Assembly (NCBI GenBank): GCA_039621445.1
Contig: CP154954.1
Location: forward strand, 52,161,526-52,225,525
From: Euglena gracilis
Taxonomy: Eukaryota; Euglenida; Euglenophyceae; Euglenales
Length of the DNA: 64,000 nt
Direction: 5' to 3'
Of this stretch, positions 1 to 55,602 are shown one piece after another. Each line of letters starts with the position of its first letter. Position 1 is the first letter of the stretch. The notes beneath the pieces are model-generated. The model saw nothing but the letters and a program-made list of their open reading frames with translations, did not search any database and was not told the origin of the DNA. A program made the position numbers and the translations under genes.

Positions 1-39
1 TACTCCTTTTGTACATTGCATATGTGTTCCCTGAATCTG

Positions 40-57
40 TTTGCGCGCACGCGCAAA
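40..57. repeat. TTTGCGC palindrome in a gene 1 intron
   Basis: Arms TTTGCGCG and CGCGCAAA around a 2-base centre. It lies 43 bp before the acceptor at 100. Confidence 0.7.
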
Positions 58-100
58 TGAAGGACAATACACCTGAGCTGTTGGTGATGAATGGTCACAG

Positions 101-436
101 ATACCCTGGATTGGGGATACCTGTTCCGATCGCAGGCCGCGGTGGTGAAGCAGTGGCAGCCGCTGCAGCGCTTCGTGGAGGAGAGTGAGGCCAGCGTCGC
201 CGGGCTCCTGAACCTGGAGTCCAGCCTACGTGTGCACGCCCGGCAACTGCTGCCCACGCATCTCCGGGGGCTGCGCCAGCTGCTGACCCCCGACAGCCGC
301 CGCGAGGTCGTCGCGGCGCTGCAGGCCCCCGGCGTGACGCTGGAGGGGCTGGCGGCGGCGGTGACCGCGGCGGTGGACTGGATGTGGGTGGGGTTCGTGT
401 GGAGGCGGGAGAACGAGCACATCGGCGCCGACATTG
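101..436 (+). CDS. Gene 1 (5'-truncated by window): internal exon, unknown protein
   Basis: First visible exon of a + strand gene that begins outside the window. The acceptor is ...ggtcacag at 93-100 and the donor is ATTG/gtgtgt at 436/437. The frame enters with two bases and leaves with one, which matches the next exon. The peptide is helix-rich (for example LRGLRQLLTPDSRREVVAAL) and ends near ENEHIGADI. The ATG at 91 lies in the intron end and is not a real start. I recognise no domain. Codons are strongly GC-ending, unlike the AT-mixed flanks. Confidence 0.6.
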
Positions 437-510
437 GTGTGTAAACCAGCTGTCTGTTTGAACCCCCTGCATTGCACGCGTTCTGTGTTTGACGACATGT
501 GTTTTAGTAC

Positions 511-530
511 ATTTGCGCCAACGGGCAAGT
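511..530. repeat. Degenerate TTTGCGC palindrome in a gene 1 intron
   Basis: The sequence atttgcgccaacgggcaagt is the same element with two mismatches in the right arm. It is the only copy in the intron 437-630. Confidence 0.55.
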
Positions 531-630
531 GAGATGGAGCTGCACCTTCCTTTTTTTTCCTTTTCGGGCAACTGTGTGCACAATGGAATGCTTGTCAATG
601 TAATAAATGCGTGCGTTGTCTGTGTCACAG

Positions 631-983
631 TGGGTGACGCTGAGGAGCTGGCGAGGTTCCGGCGGACGGTGCCGCCCAAGGCCATCCAGGTGCCGCGGCT
701 GGGCAGCTGGCAGTGGTCGCCAGCGGGGGAGTTTCCACCCATGGCTCGACTGATGCAGGCGGGGTTCTGGTGGGAGGAGCGATGGGAGGAGGTGCGGGCG
801 TCGTTCCGTCACCGGACGGTGGGGGTGCAGGTGCTGAGGCCTGGCGGTGTGGATGGGGGATGGCTGGAGGTGGTGGTGCCCAGGCATCCGGAGGAGCTGC
901 CCAGGCACGTGCTGGTGTACGCCTCCGCCGGGGCGGTCCCCCAGGTGGCGCTGGACGTGCACCTGTCGATGGCGGCGGTTGAG
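631..983 (+). CDS. Gene 1: internal exon, unknown protein
   Basis: The acceptor tgtgtcacag ends at 630. With the single base carried over, the frame reads V-GDAEELARFRRTVPPKAI, then a Trp-rich stretch (LGSWQWSP, AGFWWEERWEEVRASF) and VVVPRHPEELPRHVLVYASA. The 3' edge is uncertain. GAG/gtgggg at 983 (phase 0) and GGCT/gtcact at about 1012 are both possible, and neither gives the phase needed by the next exon (two bases). The poly-T run at 1017-1025 may hide a length error. Family not recognised. Confidence 0.55.
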
Positions 984-1161
984 GTGGGGCCGCAGACCCA
1001 GCCTGGCTGTCACTGTTTTTTTTTTATGGAGGGTATGAGGTGTCGTCCCTATCACGGGGAGAGAAAGCAGTTTTTAAAAATTAAAAAAAAATTCATCCTG
1101 AAGACGTGTGTGAATGCTTGGCAGACAACTCCCCCATATGGTGTGTTCAGACAACACGTAC

Positions 1162-1197
1162 TCGTTTACATTTGCGCGTACGCGCAAATGTAAACGA
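1162..1197. repeat. 36-bp perfect palindrome with TTTGCGC core, gene 1 intron
   Basis: The left arm begins TCGTTTACATTTGCGCGT and the right arm is its exact reverse complement, centred between 1179 and 1180. It has no spacer, so it is fully self-complementary. The next exon begins at 1240. Confidence 0.8.
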
Positions 1198-1239
1198 AGA
1201 GCACTTCGTTAAATGAGCGTTCTGTTCAATGGCTTCCAG

Positions 1240-1468
1240 ACGCTGCCTGGCGAGCCAAGTCCTCAGGAACGCCGGCAGCATCCCGGTGGCCCTGTTCGGC
1301 CAGGCGGGAGCGGTGGAGGCGGTGGCTGCGGACATTCGCCGGCTGGCCCCAGGCCGGGAGTCCATCAGCGTGGACGTGTGGGTCCGCGTCGCCGAAGGGC
1401 TGCAGAAGCAACTGGTGAAGCAGCAGCTGCAGATCCTGCACGGGCCTGGAGACCTGGAACGCAGCCGG
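1240..1468 (+). CDS. Gene 1: internal exon, unknown protein
   Basis: The acceptor ggcttccag ends at 1239 and the donor CGG/gtgtga is at 1468. The frame that continues in phase into the last exon reads SQVLRNAGSIPVALFGQAGA ... VWVRVAEGLQKQLVKQQLQI. It is an amphipathic, probably helical segment. The exon leaves in phase 0 and the last exon enters in phase 0. Confidence 0.6.
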
Positions 1469-1582
1469 GTGTGATGATGTGGATGCAGTGTTGGCTGGTG
1501 GGTTGGTGTTGTTTCGTGGTTATTGAGCCAATAAAAGCCACATGTTCCATGTGCATACGTGGTTCTGCTATCAGTTACTACA

Positions 1583-1600
1583 TTTGCGCGTTGGCGCAAA
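1583..1600. repeat. TTTGCGC palindrome in a gene 1 intron
   Basis: Arms TTTGCGC/GCGCAAA with a GTTG centre, 30 bp upstream of the terminal-exon acceptor. The copy at 3683-3700 has the same 18 bases. Confidence 0.7.
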
Positions 1601-1630
1601 CCATGCGCGCGTTATCCTTCCACATCTCAG

Positions 1631-2872
1631 GTGCCGCCGGTGGCCCTCTGGGACGCGGAGAGCGGCGGGATCAGTCCTGCGGGTGCTGCTACTTCCTCCG
1701 CAGTGACGCCTGGCCCTGCAGCTGGAGGTCTGCACTGGGTCACCCTCGAGTGGCTGTGGAGAAGGGTCCTGAGACGCACTGAGGAGGGGGCGGAGGGTCT
1801 GCTCCTCCAAAGTGGGGACCTGACACTGGCTGCAAGGCTGACGGCCTGGGGAAGCAAGCCACCGGTTCGTGTGGTGGGGGTGGCGGATGGTGCCGCAGAA
1901 GCCGGACAGCTGGAGGCGGTGGTGGACCGCATCTCCAAGCAAGCGCAGCTCCCTCTGCCGGTGGCGAAGGCGATGCCGCCCCTGATGGCCAATGCCATTG
2001 AGACGTACTCCCCAATGTGGTCTCCCCTGGAGAACGCTGCCCTCTCTGATCGGCTGAGGCATCTGGAGGAAGAGGCGAAGCGAAGGAAAGCGCTGCAGGA
2101 GGAAGCACGGAAGAGGAAGGAGGAAGGTGAGGAGAAGAAGAAGAAGAAGGGGAAGCAGAAGGCGACGGCGAAGGCGAAGGCGAAGGCGCCAAAGCGGAAG
2201 CGATCAGAGATGGAGGGTGAAGCTGAGGCTGAAGAGGGTGAAGATCCGGCCCTGAAGAGGAAGGCGGCGGCACTGCTGGAGAAGTACATGAAGGACAAGA
2301 AAAGGCGGAAGCTGCTGGCGCAGGCTGTCCAGGGGACGGAGGCGAGGGGGCAGTCCCTGGGAGAGGAAGAGGAAGGTGGTGAAGAGGAGGAAGAGGAGGG
2401 GGAAGCAGAGAGGGAAGAGCCAGAGGGAGAGGAGGAGGCCGAAGAGCCGGAGGAGGAGAAGAAGGAGCCCACAGGGGAGGAGCCTGTCGCCCCGGCGGCA
2501 GAGGAGGAGTCCCAGGTGGTGGTGCCCCGGCCAGAGCCTCCTGCGGATGTGGAGGAGGAGGAGGAGGAGTTGGAGGAGCCCGTCTCCCCGAAGAAGGACC
2601 CCCGGGTGCCGCCCTGGAAGCGGTACGGCCTGACGGGCCCGCCTGGCCCCGGCCAGGCCCTGAAAGGCCCGCTGTCGGCCGCCCTGACGCCGGGGTTCAA
2701 GCCGCCGGCGGCGCTGAGGCCGGCTGGAGCAGCCTCGTCGACCGCCTCCACAGGCAAGCCTGCAGCGAAGGAGAGCGCTGGCACTACACCTCCGGCTGCG
2801 GCGGAAGCGGCAGGAGCGCTGAGCAAGCGCCTGCAGCGGCACCGCGGTACCGGGGCTGGCGGGAAGAAGTGA
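1631..2872 (+). CDS. Gene 1: terminal exon, Lys/Glu-rich low-complexity C-terminus
   Basis: The acceptor cacatctcag ends at 1630, and the exon stays open for 413 codons to TGA at 2870-2872. The first third is ordinary sequence (VTLEWLWRRVLRRTEEG, ISKQAQLPLPVAKAMPPLMA). It then becomes a long charged coiled coil (EEEAKRRKALQEEARKRKEE), followed by KAKAKAPKRKRSEMEGE, which looks like a nuclear localisation signal. After that come acidic runs (GEEEEGGEEEEEEGE) and an Ala/Pro-rich tail ending GTGAGGKK. This composition is typical of nuclear, chromatin or nucleolar proteins, so a nuclear role is inferred; no catalytic domain is visible. Confidence 0.75.
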   Translation: MPPVALWDAESGGISPAGAATSSAVTPGPAAGGLHWVTLEWLWRRVLRRTEEGAEGLLLQSGDLTLAARLTAWGSKPPVRVVGVADGAAEAGQLEAVVDRISKQAQLPLPVAKAMPPLMANAIETYSPMWSPLENAALSDRLRHLEEEAKRRKALQEEARKRKEEGEEKKKKKGKQKATAKAKAKAPKRKRSEMEGEAEAEEGEDPALKRKAAALLEKYMKDKKRRKLLAQAVQGTEARGQSLGEEEEGGEEEEEEGEAEREEPEGEEEAEEPEEEKKEPTGEEPVAPAAEEESQVVVPRPEPPADVEEEEEELEEPVSPKKDPRVPPWKRYGLTGPPGPGQALKGPLSAALTPGFKPPAALRPAGAASSTASTGKPAAKESAGTTPPAAAEAAGALSKRLQRHRGTGAGGKK

Positions 2873-2946
2873 TTCCCAACGGAGGGACGTGCTACCCTGG
2901 TTCCCGATCCCCATCCCCTGACAGTGGGTCAAATTGGTGTATCAGC

Positions 2947-2980
2947 CATCCGCCTTTGCGCGAAAGCGCAAAGGCGGATG
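2947..2980. repeat. Hairpin with 15-bp stem and GAAA loop, 75 bp after the gene 1 stop
   Basis: Arm CATCCGCCTTTGCGC (2947-2961), loop GAAA (2962-2965) and a perfect complementary arm (2966-2980). It carries the TTTGCGC core. Because it sits about 75 bp after the stop codon it may lie in the 3' UTR, and the GAAA loop would make a stable RNA tetraloop. It could equally be one more copy of the dispersed palindrome. Confidence 0.65.
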
Positions 2981-3110
2981 GGATTATGTTGCTTTGTATT
3001 CCTGGAGTGTTTCAGTGTGTACCTACCTGTTGAGTGACCAGGTTGGCTATTTTAAACGTCATGGGTGCACCCCGGTGGATGATATGCAAGCTGTGCTCTG
3101 TGAATAAGAA

Positions 3111-3146
3111 CTAAATGTATTTGCGCCAACTCGCAAATACATTTAG
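3111..3146. repeat. Inverted repeat with TTTGCG core (15-bp arms)
   Basis: Left arm CTAAATGTATTTGCG (3111-3125), spacer CCAACT, right arm the perfect complement (3132-3146). It is intergenic. Confidence 0.7.
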
Positions 3147-3682
3147 TAAGAAAACTTTTTTTTTTAGTAAGACTCTTTTTTTGGATAGTGTTATCAGTTC
3201 GCAAGGCAGCACGCCACCCACTCACACCCTGAGCGCAAGCTGTCCTGCGCGGGGGACAGCAACGCTGGTCTCCTTCACCATATACAGGCTGCCGCAGGGG
3301 TGTTTGCACTTGGTTTTTTTTTTGATGAGACAGTACATCCAGTCAGACCAGCTCCGTTGTTCGGCATCTTCCAATGAAACCTGTGGTATGTGTTTTTTTT
3401 TGTTTGATTTTTTTAATTTTTTCAACAAACCTGCTGGGGACGCTTACATGAGTGCAGAGGTATTTCACGCTTTTATGGAGCGTTTTCATGGGCAATTGAC
3501 TAAGTGCAAGCCCCGGGGTGACCAGCGCGGCGCAGCCCGGAGACCACCCGCTGTTGTTCCTGTCCTGCCTGGAGTTTACCCACTGCTCATTTTACACGCT
3601 GTGTCCAGAATGAGGCAATGGTACAGTGGGTTGAATGTTCCCCCTGGAGTGCATACTGGTTTTCACTTTTTGGGAGAATGGA

Positions 3683-3700
3683 TTTGCGCGTTGGCGCAAA
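3683..3700. repeat. TTTGCGC palindrome, intergenic
   Basis: TTTGCGC-GTTG-GCGCAAA, identical over 18 bases to the copy at 1583-1600. Confidence 0.65.
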
Positions 3701-4628
3701 CAGATTTCAGTCTGCGCTGAGGTTTTGAAGGTTCAGTTTTGGGAGTTCAGGACCAGGTTCAGGGGGAAAGTGCAGAGTGCACCAGCGGATGGTGAGCCCC
3801 AAGCGTGACGGCCGTGTCCGCGGGATCCGGCCGGTCGGAGACGTCAGCCCTCTCCAGCCTGTTCTCCCTGTCCCTGAACCTGAGGACCGCCCACTGCCCT
3901 GGACCCGTGTGCACAAAAGCCCCTTTCCCTGGAGGACCTTTCCCGTGTGCGGACCCTTCCTCTGCGCACCCTGTCTGGACCCTCATCTCCCCATGTGCAC
4001 CCGTCCTTCACCTCTCTCACAGTGCACCAGCGGACCTCTCATGCACTCCCAAGGATTTTCTCCTTCCGACAGCACGGTGTTTTCGTCTGAAGCAGTAAGC
4101 ATTGGGTTCAGGAGTTTTCAATTTTTAATTTTAAAGAATGCAGGCATATTGGGTGGGCTGAGTTCGTGAGTCAACACTGGTGACGTGGCAGTCAAGAAAA
4201 TTTCAAGAAATTCCTGCAAGGATTGTGGAAAGGGAAAGCTGTTTGATAGAGGAATTGGTGCGCAATTACTTTTCTTTTCAAGAAGAGGGCGCTCTGTCTT
4301 TTGGGGGGAAGCGTTCGGAGTTGACTTTTTTTTTCCTGGAACTAGACCACCGCTGGTTTATAGCATGGCGGTCAAAAAAAGGTTCCGCCGGCGTTTCAAG
4401 CTGTTCGAAAAATGACATCCTCACCGGAATCGCATCAACCACTGGAGACTCTCTAATGCCAAAGGCGGCTGGGGGCTCCTAAAAAAAAGACCAATTCTCC
4501 TCGTGCTCCTCGTCTCTCTGCATATGATTCGCAAAAAAAATTGTCTTGTGACATTGTAGAAAGCAGCCACCATCTGGGCATTCGGGATGTGACTCATTAC
4601 ATACCACACAGGGGGCTTCTGTTTTAGC

Positions 4629-4694
4629 TTGCGCTTAAGCGCAAATTTTTAATTTGCGCTTAAGCGCAAGCTAAAAATTTGCGCTTAAGCGCAA
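4629..4694. repeat. Three palindromes TTGCGCTTAAGCGCAA at exact 25-bp spacing
   Basis: Three identical 16-bp palindromes start at 4629, 4654 and 4679, joined by AT-rich linkers. Adjacent repeats are themselves in inverted context (AGCTTGCGC...GCGCAAGCT). A diverged single copy lies at 5281-5297. Confidence 0.8.
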
Positions 4695-5340
4695 ATGTCC
4701 ATAACCATTGCCTTCTGTTCCCGGCAGTGTGGGGCCTGGCGTTGCTCACCAGACGTTGGGACAGGTCCCTGGGCTTGCCCTCAGTCCCCCCCAACCCCCC
4801 CCCCCCACCAGGGTGGTTCCCGCTGCACCGCTCCTCACGCTTCAAGCACCCAGGGATCACGACTCTGTGACTCACCGTTTTTTCCAACTTTTCACAACGT
4901 GTGTGTAGAGTCCACCCTCTGGATGCCTCAGCAGCCAAACTCTTCACGGACATATCACAGAGCCAAAAAAAACAACAAAAAGGGCGAATTGTCACCTGGA
5001 CTGTGTGGCACCATCCGGGGAACACGGTCAAGGCTTCAAAAACGAGGGACTCGCAACGGGGGTTTCGGCCCATTTTTGGGAAAATTCAAGTGTCCCGGCG
5101 GTCAAACCCAGGGTTTTGGACCTTTTTCAAAATGGTGCACAGGCCGAAAAACACCAAAATTGGGCCTGTTCCCCGGGTTCCAACATCGGAAAATGATGCA
5201 CACGCCACCGTGGAGGGTCTCCGCGGAACCAGAGGGTCAAAAGGGTGGGTTCTACCGCCGGGTCTCAAAGAAATCGAAAATTTGCGCCAAAGCGCAAGCT
5301 AAAAATGAAAACCTTAAGTGCGATTTAGGCCGCCTAAGAT

Positions 5341-5399
5341 ACAGACAGACAGACAGACATACATACATACATACATACATACATACATACATACATACA

Positions 5400-5427
<28 letters not shown>
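5341..5427. repeat. (GACA)n/(CATA)n tetranucleotide microsatellite
   Basis: About five GACA units run directly into about 17 CATA units. Confidence 0.9.
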
Positions 5428-5430
<3 letters not shown>

Positions 5431-5738
5431 GGCATACCCCCCCCCCGGGTCGTAAATCCAATCCAAATCGGCGAAAAATGTTGATGGAATGGTGTAAGAG
5501 TTCGGAATTAGGCCTAACTTTGGGCCTAACTTATAGATTAGTATTAGGTCTACAAATTATTATATATTATTATTAAATTATATACATTATATCTCTCCCT
5601 CCCTCCCTCCCTCCCTACCACCCACCCTCCCTCTCTCTCTCTCTCTCTCTCCACATGTGCACGTGGGTGTTGGCTGTGGCTGTGCGGGTCTGGGTTTGTG
5701 TGTGCGTGCACACCTGGTGTGAGTGAGTGTGAGTCGCA

Positions 5739-35482
<29,744 letters not shown>

Positions 35483-36734
35483 CGCGGGGCGGGCAGGGGC
35501 TCAGGGGCACGGGGCTGGCCACATCCTCTGGGCAGGAGGGAAACACAGGCTTTGTATTCACCTCAGTGGGGGCATCCACACCAGCAAAAAAAACACATGA
35601 GAACAATGAAAAAAAAGAGGCAGGTTCAATTTCTGTTTCTGGCGGCCTGGGTGTGTCGAAAACTCCCAAGAGTGCAATTTGGCAAATTCCCAAGAATGGA
35701 GTTTAACAAAATCAAATTTGGTTAGAAGAATTAATTTCCTAAAATTTTTGATAAAAAAAAATCAGGCGCGAAAATGCAAAGATTTCCAGAAACATGCTCT
35801 TAGATTTTACTCACCTTTTTTAAATACATCCCGTGCTGATTATGATACAGACTTTGCTTTGGGGGAACCTCTGAGTCCTTTAAAGGTGCCTATGGGATGT
35901 TAAGAGGCCTGCCCATATATAATAGTCGTTGCTTGCATCAAAGATCAGACTCTCCGGTAGGGGAACTGATAGAGACACCCCTCGAAAACCCTGCCTACTG
36001 TCGTCAGTGTTGTGCACACACCAAATACACACCAAAATACAAAACGAACGGAAAGGATAATTCAGCTACGCGCATTTTTGTGATTATAATGTATAATGTC
36101 TGTGGGCGGAGGCAAATGCTGTGAAAGAATAGAATCAAATTTAATAACCCTTCCTTAAGAAATGTGCTTTTTTGGGCAACTCAATTTGGAATCTGGGGGA
36201 TATATCATTTTTTATGGGGCATTTTGTGATTGTTTTTCTTTGGTCACCCCCCCCAAACAATGCAAAAAGTATTCTTTGGTTTATCACATAATGGCTGTGT
36301 CTTTTGTGTTGATGCTTGTTTGATTTCACTGAGCTAATCATTCACTAAAACTGTATTTGAGAGATGAAATAACCTCGACGGAAAAATGTCACATTTCAGT
36401 TTTACTTCCATTTTTTTTCAATAGAATGCAGCAAGAAGGCTAGGACACAATATTTGGACAGCAGAAATCCAAAAATCACAACTATTTTTGGGTGATTCTT
36501 TAGATGACTGATTTCCCAGACATGGTTGTCAAACCTTCTTTTCAGAACGCCCACACATGTTACCACGGCCAAAACAATGTAAAATTTGGAGGTTTCGAGG
36601 GGGGTTTGCTTCCTTTTGGTTCTTTTTCACCCCCCCCCCCACTGGCTGGGGTGCCATGTGGGCTGGGTGGGTGGCCCCCGGAAATTTTAAAAAATTATAT
36701 ATGTAATTTGTATATAATATATATTTAATATATA

Positions 36735-36783
<49 letters not shown>

Positions 36784-39700
36784 ATATATATATGTGTGTG
36801 TTTGTGTGTGTGTAAAGATATACATTCCATTAGTACCCAATCAGGGGTTTGATGAATGGGCTAGGAGTGAACGTTGTGATCCCCGCTGGGTGGGCCACGA
36901 CGGCCACGACGGTGTTCCGAGCTTAAAGAGCCTTCCGGGCTGCCCTAAATGTGAATGGGGGAGATTCCAGTTGGCTCTTCCGGGGGATGCCAGCTGGGGA
37001 CGGTCTGTTGAGAGGTGGAAGCAGGATGGAGAAAGATCACTTGAAAATACAGCGGAGGAGGCTGTTGATGGCTGCAAGAATGCCCAAACGCTCCATATGC
37101 CACGTACAGGATTGGGACAGAAAAAGGTCACATGGTTAGCAACGAGGCCGCCCCTGAAACAGGCAGGCGGTGGTCAGCGACGGTCAGGTGGGTGGAAGAC
37201 CCGCAAAGATGCGAGAGAGGGGGAAGACAAATGAACGAAATGCGCTGATTTGCCCGGACCTCCGGGCACGAATGATGTGGGGGAACGATGACATGTAAAT
37301 GGTGCGGGGGGGGGGGGTGCGCTCCAGAGGGTCGTCGCTCAGGGGGTCACAGTGAGGCAACATCAAGAAACTCGGGCATTCGGTCCCGGACTCATCCGGC
37401 TGGCCCTATATGGGTCCATACATGTTTCCTGAGGTGCCCCTCCAAAAGACTTCAACAAACTTCGGCCTTTGCTTCACGCAATCTGAGGAATAAGGAATAA
37501 GACATAATAAGACATAATCATAAGGCATAATAAGATATAATAAGGCAAAAAAAGGAATAAGACAAATTTCTCCGGTTTCCCATGCTCCCAGAGCTTACAA
37601 CGTACATCGATCAGGATGGAAAAGAGGGCACCAACTGACTCGATGTTGTGTGTGGAATTAATCCCCAGCTTGGAAGCTGCAATTTCTGAATTACACTGAA
37701 AAACAGATTAATTTGCAAGAATGCACGTGTTTGAGACCTGGGGAATGAGCCGCGCAAGACGGCCTCTATACATCTGACTAACTGCATCCCGAGCCATCCG
37801 GACAACCCCCCGGCTGCAGCGACAGAAGCAAAGCGGCCAGGGGGCGGCGGCCAGCTCGGGGGACAGGTCACCTGGGCCTACGGGAATATGGCCCTCAAAC
37901 TGGAAACCGATTGTGGGTTCCCGTTATGTTCCCAGGGATAGGTATTCCAGTGTGCTGGCCATGTTAGTGCCTACGGGTGTCAAAAACATCCGGATGTCAT
38001 AAAAATTGCAAATTTTGAAAGAATCTGGATGGGTGCTCTGGGACCCCCAAAAAGGGTACCCCTGAGCCAGGTCACCTGGGCCTATGGGAAGGGGGCCGGG
38101 ACCGCGGCAGACGTCTCCCGCGGTCCCAGCGGATAGGGTCGCCGGTGGGTCTCGTGTGTGAGTGTGGGGGAGGGCGGTCGCCCGGGGGCAAGCAGCAGAG
38201 GGGGCCGCACGGCAGGCCGCTGGTCCCACAGCACAGAGGTTGTGTTGGTCACTGACACCTCCGGGTCCATTAATAAAATTTCTCTCCACACTTTTGATGA
38301 AGCACTTAACTGTGGTGTTGGGCACAGACAACAGCCTGACATTGGTTGCATAAGAGGTGGGGTGGTGGTCAAGGCCCCCTTCCCTATGGTCAAAGAGGGA
38401 GTGGGGGGTGGGAGGGAGACAACCTCTCCCCCCAAACCAGTGGCATGACCATAATATCCCATTTTCGATTCATGCCAGGAAAGAATTGCCCCGGAACCTT
38501 ATTCAGCGTCGCTCAAAGATAACCCGAAAATTTCACTCACATAACCCGAAAATTTAAACCTACAAACAACTTCAATCAAATCTCTCACAGAAATGCAAGA
38601 TTGGAAGAAGATGAGGCCATTCTCCTTGTTGTGATGATCTGGAAGTTAAAAGAGTGCAATTTTATGTCAAGGTGGTATATCATTATACTTTCCTGTCCCG
38701 AAAATAACGAACTTGTTGTAAACAAACTGCGTAACCATGCTATGGTCACCCTTTTCACATTATTTGTGTCTGCTCCACTCTCTGTATCAATAGACAACAC
38801 AACCCATATAAGAAAATACAATTGAGAAACTTCTGTGCAATGGAGTTTTTTTTTGAACAAATCTATGCTTTGCGCCTTTTTCCTGGTTTTCTGGCATTTT
38901 TTTTTTGTGCAATTCATTTTCATCGATTGTGCAAAACACATTCCACCTTGCCAGAAGCAATCTATTTCTCCAATCAAAAGAATCAAAAGAGTTCTTTGTC
39001 TTATGCTTCCTTGTCTCCTGCAGCCAAAATGAAGTCGGCACAAGCCATTGTGGTAGCTTTTGTTGTGCCCCTTCTGATTCTACTCGTTATCTTTTAATGC
39101 ATTTCGGCTGCACCCTCCAGATTTTTCAGGATTATCTGTCGCAGTATAAAATCGTTGATGAACAGAATTCAGGGCATCCTCAAAGACCAGTTTCATGTGG
39201 GGCACTACTCAACCGGCACTGTCACTACACAGGAGCCGTGTAAAACTGTCCTGTCGAATGGAAAAATGGGAATATAATTAACCTCGAAGCCTTTACAGCT
39301 GACCCCCCCCACGAGGGGGGGGGCAGCTCAGAAGATGGAAAATTTGGGTTGGATGGAAAAAGGCTGCTGGTTGACCCCCCCCCACCATAGGGGTCTCCCG
39401 GCTGGAACTGGGCCCGAAGGGGTCAAACTGGGCACCAAAAAAATAATAAGGTGCCAAAAAATGCCCCTAAAGCTGCCAATTATGAAAAAATCCATTTTTG
39501 ACCCAGAATTTGTCCAGCCAACCCAAATCCGACCCATTTTTGCACATTTTTTTGCCCTTTTTTTGCACCCCCAAAAGGGAATAATCCGTTACCATCCAGC
39601 CACCCTTAGGGCAGCTGGAAAACAATTAAAACTCGTTGATGGGGGGGTCTGGGACTGGAAAAAGCTGCCGGCTGGCTAGACCTCCCCGGGGGATGGGGTC

Positions 39701-39876
39701 CCACTTGGGCTTAAATAAGCGACGCCCAGCTTCCCAGAAGCAGAGTGAAAAATTGAAAATCCCAACAAAATCTGTGAGGGAAATTGCGGCAAATGCCGCA
39801 ACTCAGCAGCTGGGGGGCCGGACAAGGGGCTGACCAAACCGGAGAGGGGGAGGAGGGGGAGGGGCCCCCTCAGGGC
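35483..39876. other. Intergenic region between two - strand genes
   Basis: It should contain the promoter of gene 2 and the 3' UTR of the GH47 gene. I see no exon-like segment with the codon bias of the flanking genes. It contains an AT microsatellite at 36690-36795, and a C/G-run repeat copy at about 39300-39690 shared with 24270-24500 and 43840-44190. Confidence 0.55.
36690..36795. repeat. (TA)n microsatellite
   Basis: AT/TATA-rich tract, interrupted by short taata units, followed by a short GT run. Confidence 0.9.

Positions 39877-55602
<15,726 letters not shown>

Larger units (their letters stand above)
2873..5738. other. Intergenic region between convergent genes
   Basis: The + strand gene 1 and the - strand large gene converge here, so this stretch should hold two 3' UTRs. 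I see no convincing exon: open frames are short and lack GC-ending codon bias. It contains the palindromes listed separately and a (CATA)n tract with a GACA lead at 5341-5427. Short CCCT/CT repeats follow at about 5590-5650. Confidence 0.6.

Noticed and set aside
3115-3720. 201-codon + strand ORF downstream of gene 1
   Set aside because: It runs through poly-T and a palindrome, has mixed codon use and no splice or start context; likely chance.
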